Shown piece after piece: positions 10,906-24,300 of a stretch of 64,000 bases of DNA. The first letter of the stretch is position 1. Each line of letters starts with the position of its first letter. The stretch is taken from NCBI GenBank assembly GCA_905221605.1, contig CAJNDS010002848.1:188001-252000 (forward strand), written 5' to 3'. The stretch is from Symbiodinium natans. Its lineage: Eukaryota > Sar > Dinophyceae > Suessiales > Symbiodiniaceae. A program made the position numbers and the translations under genes. The notes under the pieces are model-generated. The model ran no database searches and was not told where the DNA came from. It saw only the letters and a program-made list of their open reading frames with translations.

Positions 10906-12120
10906 GAAGCATCGCCTCTAAGTGTCCCTCTTGCCCCCTCCCCGCTTTTTTTGCACTTTGCAAGCTTGCTTGAATCATTGAAGGGACATTTGCTTCAACA
11001 ACATTTGAAACATGTGATCCCGTCCAACCCTGTCATGCGAGCATTGCGTTTGCAAGTTGTGGTGGCTAGGCCGAGGCTTGCCTTGCCCCAAGCCTTAAAA
11101 CTCCAAGCCCGAAGCCTAATTGTAAACGCTTGAGCGCGCCGCCTCGGCAGCCGGGCCAGCCCACGAAGGCCCAATAATTTCGAAGAACCTTTTTTTGCAG
11201 GTCAGATTGTTTTGAGGGATGTGTCAGGGGGTTTGAGTGGGGTGTAACGCAGGTCCCAGAAGGGGTTCAGAGGGGGTCCCAGGCGGTCCCAGGGGGGTCA
11301 CAGGAGGCTTCCCAACAAACACGCAAAATCTTCATTTTTGGGCACAGGTCTGCGGCTCCTCCAAGTGATCCGGAGGGGGGAAAGAGACCGGATCCTGGTA
11401 TGCTTGTTCTAGACGCCTCGACACGAACTTAACTCCAGTGGGCCTATGTTCCGTCGTTTTACTTTGGGACCTACGCAGTGTATAAAAGAGCATCTGCGAG
11501 CAAATCTGAAATAGAGTAGGAGAGCTTTCCACTGAACTATGGAAAGTATAAACCGAGAGGAAGTAGATAAACATCTGCGGCAGCTCCTGATGCGGGCGCG
11601 GCTCGCATGTTCTCCCAGTGCCCGGGTGTTTGCATGCATCCATTGGCTGCGAAGTCTGGGCTTAGTGTGTTTGTCGGCTTCGGTGCTGGCGCATGGAGTC
11701 CGCAGTCTTGCTTGTTGGGGAACCTCGCCTGCGCATGCCTGTTGCTGCGGCCGCTCGCTGGCACAAGCGTGCTATTTGAGATGTTGGGGAACTTTCGGGG
11801 TCAAAAAAGCACTGCGCCTGATTAGGCGAGGCAACGTCCCGGGCACAAGGAAATACTGAAGGGGGGCATCGATCGCCATTCAGGATTCGTCTGATTTCGT
11901 ACGGCGCCTTGGCGAGATTGTCCGGGCCCATGCGACAGGGTCACTCATGTCGATGTGGGACTTAGCCAGGCAAAAAAAGAACAAAAACTAAACAACTGTT
12001 GAACACCTGTAAGATTGAACTTTGGAAGTCGGAAATTCAGAGCCGCTTCTCACAGCCAAGTCTACGGTCGCAGAGGGGGCCGGGGATAAGCATCTGTGTG
12101 TGTATATAATATGTACATAT
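10906..12120. other. No recognisable gene
   Basis: Contains G-rich direct repeats (GGTCCCAG-type, about 11250-11300) and copies of two short dispersed repeats (11030-11056 and 11375-11420). No exon chain or protein family was recognised. Confidence 0.4.
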
Positions 12121-12129
12121 TTGTGTATA

Positions 12130-12168
12130 CACATACATACATACATACATACATACATACATACATAC
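12130..12168 (+). repeat. ACAT tetranucleotide microsatellite
   Basis: About ten tandem copies of catacata, followed by non-repetitive sequence. Confidence 0.9.
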
Positions 12169-12295
12169 CAATATGTTTGTTTGCTTGTGTTCTGCAGTCC
12201 CGGCTTCAATTCATGCTTCGGCTTATGCGCTTCGGACAGTCATTGTAGACGGCAGGCTGTATTTGACATGGTTTGGCCAGGACGTTGGCACAATG

Positions 12296-12487
12296 GTTGC
12301 TCATAAGCGATTGTGGTTTTGGTCAGAACACGCATTGGGGCTTGAGCCGGATAGTTGTGAAGTTCGCCGCGGCGTTTGCAGCCGCCATGGTGCTCCGAAG
12401 GCATCTTGAAGACCTGGCTTGCGGCACTTGGAACAAGAATAACTGTCTTGTAGCTGCTATTTGCGGAGGCCGGTCTGGATTGATGTA
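12296..12487 (+). CDS. Candidate exon, unrecognised
   Basis: One + frame encodes an Ala-rich then charged stretch (KFAAAFAAAMVLRRHLEDLA) with coding-like codon use. It could belong to the gene whose clearer exons lie at 13.0-14.5 kb. Splice sites were not resolved. Confidence 0.25.
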
Positions 12488-13022
12488 AGGATGCCTGATT
12501 GTAGTTCTGGCAGGTTGAGATACACCCGAGCCATATGCATCTTGTTGATGGGCTCTGCGTGGGCCCAAAATTATTGTTTCGACACTGGGACGTTTGCAAC
12601 CGAGCTTCTTAGCGAGGCGATGTTTTGCGCGTTGAAGCCGACATCCTTCACCGGCTTGGGCCAAAGACACTGTGAAACACCGTGAGACACTGTGCACAGG
12701 TTCGAGTTTGTATCGCAGGTACCACCCAAACCACCGCGCCACTCGGAACCACAAGCAACCGCTCTCAAAGCTTGCTTCGAGCATGAGATGAAATGAGGAT
12801 TCGCTTGCGTGGTCGAGCGCTGGTTGCACGGGGTGCAGAGAAGGCAGGCAAGCGAGGGTGCAAATGACAGTGCAAATGAATGACCCCCCCCCCAATTGCT
12901 CCAATTGTCTTTCACTTCCCGCCTGCGAGGTTCCCGAGTTGCCGCCTTTTCAGCAGTTGCTGACGACCCGGCGAATAGGGGGCACCGCAATGTACCTTGT
13001 TGTTGGGGTCTGCACCTCTGAG

Positions 13023-14478
13023 TCCGGATGATTATGATCCAGACCCACTGGACAAGTTCATCGAGTGGACGTCTCAGCTGCACATCTTAGCTGCTCTGTA
13101 AACGGCACACATGTCGGAAGAGACGGATGCACGTGAAAATAAGATGAAGATGGACACTGACTGAGTGGAAGTTCCGAGGCATTGTAGCACACAGCAAAGC
13201 ACGTCCGAGGGAACATGACCGAAACGGTTGTTGGGTATCGTTTGCTTGAGCCGGACTGGACAGTTGCTGAGAAGATGGGCCGAGCTTTTGTTAACAGAAA
13301 TAGTCGGAGAATGGAGCTGTACGAGAAAGCGACAGCATCGGACCAACAGTTAACCCTGAACGAGGCACATCCAAGACGGGCACGAGGCGGTGCATTGTCA
13401 TGACATGGAAAATATGGCGAAATACTCTGCCAGAATAAACGACGTCCAGGACTAGAAAGAGATGTCTTCAAGACAGGATGCTGTATCGACTGAAGGTGCA
13501 GCAGCGCCGGGCAGAATCGGCTTTAGGAAGTCAACAGTTGTGAGGCTGCATAAGGGACGCCCGGGAATCATGTGCACATTGAGACACTCTTCCAGGGTAC
13601 TTTCGCGTTGTTCATACAAGCTTAAGTCAGAATCTTTCTCTCAGGTGTATCTTAGCCATTGCAAGGATGGTCTTAAATCGACTTCAATCGCCTGTGGGTT
13701 ACTCATTCAAAGCTGCAATGGTCAAGGTATCTCATGAGCATCGACCCGGAGACCAATGCACAGTTCGAGCAAGTCGCATCCATCTTGGCGATGAGCTGAA
13801 CGACTGCTGAGCATCTGAGACATACTTCTGACACGCTTCTGATTGCATCTCCTTCAGCTTGCCCAGTTGCTGGCCGTGACCGCCTACAGCGCCAAGGCTG
13901 TGATAAAGAGCATGAGTTGGGGTTTTCACTTCGTCACCACAGGCTCCCGGTGCCTGTGCAGGTAACCTATGACAAGTGGCAAGTGGATAAGAAAGAGGTG
14001 ATGCCTGCATTATGCTGCAACGGAGTCGATAGGTGTGAGGCCCAACAAGCATCGCACTGACCTTGCAGGAAGACGAATTGCGACGGCAGAAGATTGCACG
14101 AGCACTGAATCCAGACGGTTGGAGGCACAGAGAGCTGGCTAAAGAATTTGATCGATACTTGCAGCGCCTGTACTTTGCAACAGAGAGCAAGGGAAGGCGC
14201 CGTGTTTTGTATTGACAAAATGTATGGCCTGGTTCAGGGAAGAGCTGTTTCAAGAGGATGAACTGGAGAAGCGGAAGCAAGCGCAGAAAGAACCCAAGAA
14301 CAAGGTCAAGGCAGGGCCTTCAGACATGGTGTGGCATGGCGTGGCATTGCTTGGCATGGCTGAATGCTGTTGAAGCGTCTTGCGCAAGCCGAGGATGTAC
14401 TCAGAGAAATTTACGCCGACGACGGCAACGAGGGCCTCACGGATGGGCTTGAAGCTCAAAACCATACGGGCATTTCAG

Positions 14479-14480
<2 letters not shown>
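13023..14480 (+). CDS. Unrecognised multi-exon gene, charged and probably helical protein
   Basis: Candidate exons are about 13023-13069 (PDDYDPDPLDKFIEW), about 13215-13395 (LLEPDWTVAEKMGRAF), about 13739-13787 (DPETNAQFEQVASIL), 13859-13899, 14069-14196 (ALNPDGWRHRELAKEF), 14238-14304 (EELFQEDELEKRKQ) and from 14376 (RLAQAEDVLREIYADDG). The last five join in one frame: GC donor at 13788, GT at 13900, GC at 14197 and GT at 14305, each paired with an AG acceptor of the right phase. The product is rich in Glu, Lys, Arg and Leu, and long helices are likely. I do not recognise the family. The first two exons are joined to the rest only by proximity. The 3' end is hidden by the triplet repeat that follows. 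Confidence 0.5.
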
Positions 14481-15500
<1,020 letters not shown>

Positions 15501-16362
15501 TAGGAAGGAGGAGGAGGAATCAGAAAAGCAGAGAGTTTTGATAGTGGTGTGGTTCTTGTCCGCTACTTCAGGTTCGATGCTTTTGTTCGACCAGGCAGTG
15601 AGGGTTAGATACGGTTAGATTTCTGTCAAGCCGATTGCATCGGATGCTGCTTCTGCAAGGCAGCACCAGTGCTCCAAGCAAAGCCAAGGCCAAAGCCAAA
15701 GCAGGCAGGACGAACGCTTTGTGTTTCGATGGCCTGGCTGCTGTTGTTTGTTCGTTTGCAGGCCCAAAGCGGGTTCGAAAGACCAGAGGACGCTGAACGG
15801 TGCGTGGCACAAGTGCAGGCGAAACGGTATACGGTACTCTTGCCTGCTGGCTTCCTTTGACCTCCCAGCATCTCTTAGCCTTTAGTTCCTCACTTCCTCT
15901 CCGCTGTTGTGTCAGCCAAACAAAGCTGAACATGGGCACTTCCGCACTTCAACGGAAAACGCCCGATGAAGCACCAGCTGGAGGTAGGTTGGCAGTATCG
16001 CACGTCAACTAGCGGTTAGCGTCTGTTCCTCAGAACGATGGAAAAACAACGTGATGCAAGTGGGTGAGGCATGACTTTCACCCGTTGACGTAGCGATCGG
16101 TTGGAAGTCTTTGGACACCGCTACGTATCGTGATTGCTGCGACATTGAAGCATGACGGAGCATTCAGCGCCACAATGGCACAATGGGGCCCACAAGCTGA
16201 TCGCATGTGCCAGGCCCCTTTCAAGCCCCAAGTTCATGGTTTATCTTCTGTGGTTTGCACTTGGGCATTCATATGGACCATGGTCATCGTACATGAAGCT
16301 TCGGCAAGGCACAAAGGCCAACATGTCTGTAACACTTGTTGAATCTTAGGGTTAGCAGTTTC
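15501..16362. other. No recognisable gene
   Basis: Mixed sequence between the triplet repeat and the racemase-family gene, with no exon I can support. It probably contains the 5' region of the downstream gene. Confidence 0.4.
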
Positions 16363-18276
16363 ATGCCGATGCATGCTATGGCGGCTTCCATTGCAAGAGC
16401 GAGCAAGCGTGTTCCAAACAGCCCGTGTGCTTGGTATCTACAGGGCCATGCAAGGCGCTTTAGTGGCCAGCAGGTATTTGAAGGATGGGGAGCTTCTGGG
16501 CGGCGATTACAGTGTGTGGACTGTCACGCTGGTGGTGAGCCAGCACGCGTTATTTTGGGAGGGTTGCCAGCGATTCCTGGGCGAACTATGCTGGACAAGC
16601 GGCTTCGAATGATGCAGCCCGACTTTGATGCTTTTCGAAAGCTGCTGTTGTTGGAGCCACGTGGGTACCCATGCCAGAACGCCAATTTCGTGATTCCCCC
16701 CACAGGATGTCATCCCACAGCTGCGTACGGGGTTGTGATTGCCGAGCAAGGGCGTGTCTATCCGGCGATGAGTGGTCACAACCTGATGTGCGTCGCAACA
16801 GTTTTGCTGGAGACCGGCATGGTGCCCATGCAGGAACCCGGCACAGACTTCGACTTGGAGACGCCTGCTGGCCTCGTTTCTGTGAGGGCTAGCTGTAAGC
16901 ACGGAAAAGTTGTTCAAGTGACGCTCCAAAATGTCGCATCATTTTGTAGGCCTGAAGACATGGACGTTGATGTTGAAGTTCCAGATATTGGGAAAGTCAC
17001 ATTGGATGTTGCGTATGGCGGTATGTTCTATGCCATCGTCGATGCGTCTAAGCTGGGACTGGAACTAAAGTCTAAAAATGGACGTGAAATATGCAGACTG
17101 GGTGAGATGATAAAGACCGCGTGCAGAGAGCAGCACCCAGTGAACCATCCTCAATTTGACTATCCTGGCTGTGACATCTTGGTATTGACAGAGAATCAAC
17201 GCAGAGAGGGAAACCGAGTCTGCGGCAAGAATGCCGTTGTGATGTCCAATGGCAAGCTGGATTGGGATCGGCCGCAAACATGGACGGGGATGCTGGACAG
17301 ATCACCCTGCGGCACTGGCACGTCCGCGGTCATGGCGCAGCTTCACGCACGTGCTCGGCTGAGATGTGGGGGTGTCTGGTGATTAGGATCATCAGGATGC
17401 CTCAAATGATAGCTGCTGCTGATTGCCGCTGCGGCTCGTTCACAGTCCAAAATTCCCAACCTTCCCAACCAGTGACACACAGGGCAGGCAGATGCAGGCA
17501 GGCAGGAATTTGCAGAGATGGCTTCTGCCCCATGTCCTAAACAACCCCCTACCCCGCCCCAAAATCTTGGAGGGTCGAGAATGCGCACACGATCGCACAC
17601 GTTCACCCCAAATGGCCGGAGCAGGGTTCGAGCAAAGTTGAAGGAAAACCATGTTTTCGGCTTTTCGGATTCCAAGCCACTTGCGAAGTCACAGAATCTG
17701 CTTGGACCTTTTCGAGACCGAGCCTGGCAGCGTGGGTGTCGACTCTGTCGACTGTATCCGCTGCATCCGTCGTGCCGCCAAGGCATCCCCCTTCAAGCTC
17801 GGACTTTCGGGTCCAACAACAGAAAGCCCCGAGCAGAGCCCCCGAGCAGGAGCATAAGGCACCCGAGAAGTGCGGTGCTCATTCGTCGCACCGCTTTCTC
17901 AAAGCCGAGCCTCCCAAATCTTCCAAAGCTGGGGCCGACCCTCGAGAAGTAAATTCTTGGACAGTCCAGTGCCGAGTGTCGAGTCTAAAGGGACCAGTTA
18001 AAGATGTTAAAGACATCAGTCTACAAGTCATACAAGTCAGGTGGCATCCTTGGCCTCGAGCAGGACTTTGTGCACGAGAGCATTGTCGGAAGTCATTTTA
18101 CTGGACGGCTGGTGGAGGAAGTCTTGATCACTTCTGAGAAGGAACAGATCAAGGCAGTTGTTCCCACAATCTCAGGCAGGGCATGGATAACGCAATATTG
18201 CGAGGTTGTGTGTGACCCCTCAGATCCGTTTCCAGAGGGCTATGTCGTTGGCGACATATGGTCAGGGGATGAGTGA
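16363..18276 (+). CDS. Proline racemase / hydroxyproline epimerase-dehydratase family enzyme
   Basis: Two exons, 16363-17362 and 18041-18276, give 411 aa. The family moves a proton at C-alpha of proline or hydroxyproline (racemase, 4-hydroxyproline epimerase) or dehydrates trans-3-hydroxy-L-proline. Landmarks are GGEPARVILGG, EPRGYPCQNAN, the first active-site segment YPAMSGHNLMCVATVLLETG, ETPAGLV, DVAYGGMFYAIVDAS, the second active-site segment DRSPCGTGTSAVMAQLHARA and, in exon 2, DFVHESIVGSHFTGR and PEGYVVGDIW. The first catalytic position is Ser137 instead of Cys; the second is Cys316. The first about 50 residues are basic, hydroxylated and free of acid, so a mitochondrial presequence is likely. 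I chose the ATG at 16363 because the open frame upstream has only TTG. The 678-base intron pairs a GA donor (or a one-base-shifted equivalent) with CAG|G, the only join I found that keeps the family frame. Which of the reactions it catalyses cannot be told from sequence. Confidence 0.93.
17363..18040 (+). other. Intron with GA donor in the racemase-family gene
   Basis: Starts CTGA|GATGTG and ends AAGTCAG|GTGGC. Reading through gives an early stop after ARARLRCGGVW, while removing it restores the conserved SGILGLEQDF continuation. Confidence 0.8.
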
Positions 18277-19590
18277 AGCCTTCTCAGGGCTCACCATTCG
18301 GCTCCGCAAGCAGAAAAACCTGCCTCGTTCAGCAAGGGCGCTTCGTCACTCCTGTGTGTCTTTGTGCTCGAAAAAATTTGGGTGGGGCTCTACAGTGCTG
18401 CGAATGCCCAGGCGCTCCCGAACCATTACTGGGTTAGGCTTGTAAGCGGGTATGTACTGAGGAATGTCTCGTCAGCCTCAGGCTCTCGGCAGAAGGAGTC
18501 TGAAACACCCTCATGCTGCTAAAGCCAAAGCCCAACCTGCCTACCGCATTCACAATTGAATCAAGTAGACGAACTAAAGTTGCAAAAGCCTGCAAATGTG
18601 GATTGCGGCAAACGTGGAATACTTCTGGGCTACCTCTCAGAATCAACAAAAGACAGCATGCAGAGGCATACAGGGGCAAGTATGCAGTCAAGCTTACTCG
18701 TAATTGCGATTGGGACCCGATGTTCTGGGACGAGCTGCCCTTCGCTTTTCATGTTCACTTTCGTGGCTCGGCAACCGTTGTGGTGAAGGATGGTAGCAGC
18801 ATGAGTCGCAGAGTTGCTGCTTTCCATGTGGCAGAAGGGCTTGTAGTAGGAATGGCAAGGTTGAGCCGGTGCCAGAACGCGTGAAGTGAGGGGGCCCAGA
18901 GTGCATGTGCAGTATACCGTATACCCTTTGTATGCGGAGTCACATGACATGAATTGAAATGAGGCAGCCAGAAGAGGGCCACAGCCTTGGCGAGAGAAAC
19001 ACGTGTTCTAAGCATTTTAAAGCTCATATGCTGTGCATCACCATTTTTTCTGTTAGAAGTAGGGTGTGCCGTTGGGGATCTGTTAGAAGTAGGGTGTGCC
19101 GTTGGGGACAAGCACGCAGCGCCGAATGCGGCCCTCGGCGGTAGTGCCAACACATACTACCTATGCATGAGCCAACTTCTGTAATACAGTCCCTCGGTTA
19201 AGACACATATTTCAGCTTATTCGTGACTTTTTCGAAGCTGCTGGCGTGAGACAGCTATTTTGTTGGCACGTTTTGGGAGCGACCTCTTCCTTGTAAGTGT
19301 CACTATACGTCATCCACTAGAGCTGCAAGCAAATCCATGGAGGCCTTGTGAGAAAGCGTCGTGCTGGTCGGTCGGGTGCAGTCACCTTCTCAGCACCTTA
19401 CAGTGACTGATGGTTCTACATGGTAGAACACAAGCAGGCCAAGAATGTAAGGCATCTTTGCCAGCAGCACGACGTCGCCGCACGTTCGAGCCACAGAGGG
19501 CCCGTAGAAGAAGAAGATGCAGCATGTAGGCTCTGTGTCACTCAGGGAAATTCCTATAGGGGTTGACGCGATCCAGACACCGCCTGTTTG
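18277..19590. other. No assigned gene; one 30-bp tandem duplication
   Basis: Open frames around 18513-18884 are coding-like, but two frames compete and neither has a family I can name. The only clear structure is the duplicated 30-mer at 19049-19108. Confidence 0.35.
19049..19108 (+). repeat. Exact 30-bp tandem duplication
   Basis: Two adjacent copies of a 30-base unit beginning tctgttagaagtagggtg. They are identical over nearly the whole unit. Confidence 0.85.
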
Positions 19591-19599
19591 ACCGGAGCG

Positions 19600-19895
19600 T
19601 TCTCGCTCTCGCTCTCTCTCGTCTCTTCTTTTGTCTTAGTCCTGTTTCTGCTTACTTTTGCTCTTCTTTTATCTAGCTCTTCCTCCTTCTCTTGCTCCTC
19701 TTTTCTCTTGCTCCTCCTCTTTCTCTTTTTCTTTCTGTTTCCCTTTCTCATTCTCGCTCCTCTGCTCCTCTTTCTTGTGTCTTCTCATCTCTTTCACACT
19801 CTCTTCCTCTTCCTCGTCCTTGTAAGCCTTCCCCTTCCCCTTCCTCCCTGTTCTTCCTCTTGCTCTTCCTCTCTCTTCCTCTTCCTCTTTTTTTC
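19600..19895 (+). repeat. Polypyrimidine (TC-rich) tract
   Basis: About 300 bases of almost pure C/T with tcttcc and ctcttcct motifs. The purine strand reads as Glu/Lys/Arg-rich shadows. Confidence 0.85.
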
Positions 19896-19899
19896 CAAT

Positions 19900-21205
19900 G
19901 GGAATCCAATTCCAGCTGCCAGTGCGTGCACTCCCATGCCCTCGATCCGCTTTGGGAGCCCGTGCACAACCTTCCACTGCAGTGTGTGTGTGTGGAGATG
20001 TGCTGATTGCCGTAGTGAAATTCAAAACATCAGACACCTCTAGACCTTGTCAGCAGCTGGCCGGCTAGCCAGCTGGCTAGCGGATTTAGCAAGATTTTGC
20101 AAGATGCATTAGTTTTCGTTCGACATGTACGGAGATCTTCCCCAAGACCAGCGCATGTGTGCGGATTTGCAGCACAACATCAACGCGGCGATGGGCAGCC
20201 TCTAGCTTGGCATCGAAGAGGACCCGCAGCGTTGCGGACATCTGGCAAACACAGAGTCTTGCTGAGCCCTCGTGGCCACTGACCACAACAGAGGACGGAC
20301 AGCTTGTCTGCAAGCACTGGGCCACCTCCGACACTCTCGCAAACGGCTCATGCCTATGGCAAGGTGCAGCGCCAAGTCGTCTTCGAGCAAAACATACATT
20401 CATGCATGTAGGGTGTAGCTCTCGTGTACACTTCAGGTGCCCACAAACGATGATGGCTTCATAGTACGGCCCGTTCCACAGAGTGCTGCAGTTTTGATAA
20501 CAGAAGATGACGGATGTGATGCAGAGCGTGGGAGGCTGGGCACCCAAGATGGGTTCCGTGGAAGGCAGGGCGTTTGGACTGAGAGGAGCTAAGCTGGACT
20601 GTTCAGAGGCTACCTTGTTGTGCTTCCCGCTCGAGGTGGTACTGTGGTCGCATCCTGGATCCGTCCGATGTCTGCGACACAGCACAAGGTTTGAGGATGG
20701 AGCCTTCGGATTTGCGTGATGCGAAGGTCCCGGGTGCAAGTGACCAATGCGGGCCTGAAGGAGGGCCAGAGCCTTCGAAGTCACGTAAAAGACGTTGGGT
20801 GTGAGCAGTGAGACATTGGATGAGGCCTCAATGTCACGCTTGCGCACGGTTTCAAGTCACCTACGAGGCTGGAGATGCTAGAAAGCCGGGCAAAAGCAGC
20901 TAGGCTTTCCATCGATAACTATAACTCTCCTTCAGCGGGGTCACAAAAACTGTGCTTGGTGCTTCTATAAGAGGCCTCCCGACACGCTTTCAAGCTTTAG
21001 GGATATCCTGCAAGCGTTGTTTGGAGTTTAGGCTTTCCCACCCAACATTTTCTTTTAGGTTTCAGGTTTGCCACCCAACATCCTTTTAGGGTTGTGGGAT
21101 TGTAGAAGCCCCCGCCGCTGATCACGAAAGCTAGCTCTTTAGGAGCTTGCGGGAGTTCTTGTTTATTTACCAGTTTGTTCTTGGGTCAAACAGCACTCAG
21201 GGGCC
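19900..21205. other. Unresolved sequence, possible exon near 20180-20330
   Basis: A + strand stretch (about 20180-20330) contains coding-like residues such as TTTEDGQLVCKHWATSDT, and a 253-aa open frame lies opposite at 20086-20847. I cannot decide between the strands. Confidence 0.25.
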
Positions 21206-21210
21206 TTAAT

Positions 21211-21383
21211 CTCCGATATATCGGAGGTTTAAGCTGCCATGGGGGGGGGGGCCCCCCCCCCCCCCCCCTCTGGGGTGACCACACAAGAAATCCTTGGAGG
21301 CTGGCGGACCCAAGGGGGGGGGGGGGGGGGGCCCCCTGTTCTCGATAAGGTGGGGGGGGGGGGTCCCCCCCCTCCCCCCCCTA
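21211..21383. repeat. Palindrome followed by alternating poly-G/poly-C blocks
   Basis: CTCCGATATATCGGAG (21211-21226) is a perfect 16-bp palindrome flanked by CTTAA/TTTAAG. It is followed by blocks of 9-17 G or C (21240-21267, 21315-21334, 21351-21380). The opposing G and C blocks could pair into hairpins. Confidence 0.75.
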
Positions 21384-21389
21384 GGTCAG

Positions 21390-24300
21390 CATTGTTACTT
21401 ATCATTTCAGGGCTTGTCTACATGACTGAGCAGCGCGGTCTTCACACCTGCGCCCTAGCTAGATGTGGGGTGGGAAGCCAAAATGTTGGCCCCTGCGTGC
21501 TAGACGCGAGCTTGTGTGCGCGCTGGATGCGCCAAAGTGCCCTGTGCGCGTTAGATGCGCAGTGCGTGTCCCTTGAAAAGCCCTGCCGTAGGAGTAGAAG
21601 TCGAAGTTGTAGTCGTTTTTGCAAGACTAGCAAAGGTCCCTGCCACAGTAAAGGCAACCTCTTTCAATTTCTTTCAGGCCTTGTCCATGGACAATCGCTA
21701 GCATGCGATCTAACAAGCGCAACATGACTCATTGCTTTGGAACACATGCTAGAATGGCTCATGAAAGTAGGAGCAGCATCCTGTGTCTTCCTTGGAGAGC
21801 AGAGATTGCAGTCTCTTGATTTATGCGACTGGTACCAACATTGAATAAGCTTTTGAAAGCTGTTGTTCCTCTTGGAGTTGACGCGGAGTGTGGACACACC
21901 AACCACAATGTACTTGCATCCATTTCCTACTGGGCGCCACCAATCCATGACCACAATAAGAGCGTCCGCCCTGCTCTCAAGTCATGAAATCATGATCACC
22001 ATAGGTCGGCAAAACACTGATGATACTTCGCGCCATCCGGTGCACTCTAAGTCTCAGCAAAGGGGGACGGCTCAGCGCCACAATCGAGGTCGTGGCCTGT
22101 GCAGCTCCTGACGGAACATCCATGCCGAAAACAGCTTTTCGTGTGAGGGTCCAGGTTTTCCTGAAAACTTAAAGGGTGCGTGCTGGCTCTGAAATTAAGT
22201 TAACATGCCCAGGCTCATTGCCCATGAAACTTGGAAATCAGGGGCTACACCACGCAAATTTGTCTGGCTTTTCAGTCACACCATGTGACACCGATGAAGA
22301 TGTCACACATCTGCAGGTTTTTGGTGGTATGAAGCTGCGTCATGCTGCGTCCTTGTTATTGTGTCCTGGCACAGCCCGACCTGAACGATGACGGCCATCC
22401 GGTAAAACGCAGCACGAGCTCGAAAGCCTGCCGCGCACTTACAGTGCTCACGGTACTTCCAGAGGTTGGCATGTGGCGGGACTGCAGTGCAGCAGTACTA
22501 TGTGCACACCAGCTTCATTATGAAAGTCCAGCCATCCTGCCCCCTGTGTAGGCTACATGTTCTATTGTGGAAGGTGGGAAGTGAGAGAATCTGGGGCATG
22601 TTTTTTGTCAAGAGCGTGCTCCTTCTTTGTCCACTTTTTTTCTTGGCAGGCCGGGAGTCGTGGCAGGCGGGGGTTGGAGTCGTGAAAGGTGTTCACGGTG
22701 CTGCCACAGCGTGGCAGGCACTGGTGGTAGATGTGGGCCGCTCGACGGGTTGGTGGCCCGGGCATGTGGTCAGGATGTGTAGGTTCTGTGTGAGCCATTG
22801 TGACCAGTATGAGTCCGAGGCCTCAGTGTCCATCATGTCAACGCCTGCAGCAGCATGATGCTCAGTGGACGTCAGCTTCCAACAGAATGAATTCTTGTCT
22901 GCCTGCAGGTCCTTCAAGGCAATGGCTTCGACTTGTGATTGGTGAAGATGCGGTTAAAGTCGACATTGTCGTGGCTCGAACAGTGTCCGAGCTGTCCAGG
23001 CAATGCACGTAAACGACGAAGGCTGCCACGTGCGAAATGGAACCACGGAAGGCCAGAGACATCCGGTGACCTCAAGATCGCACAACACACACAACACTCA
23101 CAACACTCACACTCACGGACACAGATGCGCAGACGCACGGACGCCCGCTCTCTCCACGCGGGCCCACCCAGCCCTCACGCGCCCACGTGCAAACACACCA
23201 ACACACGCACTCATCTTGTCTCCTTCATCTAGTTTCATCTATCGTTTTCATGACTGCGCGCATCTTGCTTTATATTTGCCCATCACATGCAAGTTGAAGC
23301 TCCCTGCTTGTGCCGTTTAAGTCCGTACTGGCAGGCTGGAAAGGAATGTTCTACTGTGGCAGGGTGCTGGGCTGGAGCCTCAGAGGAACCTTCGCAAGGT
23401 CAACGGACACCACCGAGCCTTGCCGACATTTCAAAACAAGCCGGGTGCTGCGTCGAAATGCAAAACCGAGCCGCCACCATAGATAAGACGGAGCTGTCGA
23501 TTTGGACAACGTTATGACCTGCCAAGATGGCAGACAGTTTCACTTACATGGCAAAATTCGTCTGTCGACATGAACAGATTGCAACAACGTGGCTAACTGG
23601 CCTGACGACAGTGGCAAAATCACCCGTGTACATGGCAAATTAAACGCCCTCCGCGGATTTGCTGTTTCGGGATGTTTGTTGCTAAATCTCGGCAGTTGTC
23701 GTTGTTCTGACTCATGTCGACGGGCCAGATCGGCTATGCGGTCGGGGGTTCGAGGGTCTACTTATCTTTGTTTGAATGTAGTAATTTTTGGGGACCTTCT
23801 GTTTGCTCTGTGTGCTCTTCTCCAATCTTTACTCAGTGGAATTCTCTCCTTAGGCTATGGGCCTGTTGGCCCCAGGCTGTGCTCAACCCGGTGCCGAGTC
23901 GCATCGACCTTTGTTGGAAACAGTACTTTTTTGGCGCTTTTTACATCGTTTTCGCAGAGAAAGAAGAAGGGTTCTCTGAATTCATCAAAGTTCCAAGAGG
24001 AGGTCAAGGTGGACTTCAAGGAGAAGTGCAGGGTGTGTCGAGCACAATAGCATCGAAAGTGCATCGTGTGCGGACAATCTCGCAGTGCGCCTCAAGATGA
24101 GCCATGCGCAGCCCACGGCTTGGGAGATCATGCTGTGGCCGTGCTCTTTGGATTCGACTCGGCTCTCTTATTGTGGCCAGAGTGACAGCAGGTAGACCAG
24201 ATCCTTCATCAAACGTACCCCGATACCATCTTTGCTCCGCACGCCGGTTTGAGCGCTGTGTCCTCCTCTTGCATATGCTCGGGGAGTTCGGACACCTGCC

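Noticed and set aside
10183-11133. 316-aa frame joining a light-harvesting exon to a His/Thr repeat across the gap
   Set aside because: It reads through the N block and the CA repeat; the light-harvesting part ends at the GC donor at 10618.
18556-18786. Frame with GKRGILLGYL, recalling the GIFLGY motif of Copia-type polyproteins
   Set aside because: Only the short motif matches. No reverse transcriptase, integrase core or RNase H segment was found nearby.
20086-20847. 253-aa minus-strand open frame
   Set aside because: No family likeness, and the opposite strand is equally coding-like; not supported as a gene.
23743-23760. GGGTTCGAGG as a tRNA T-loop
   Set aside because: No matching acceptor stem or anticodon arm could be found around it.
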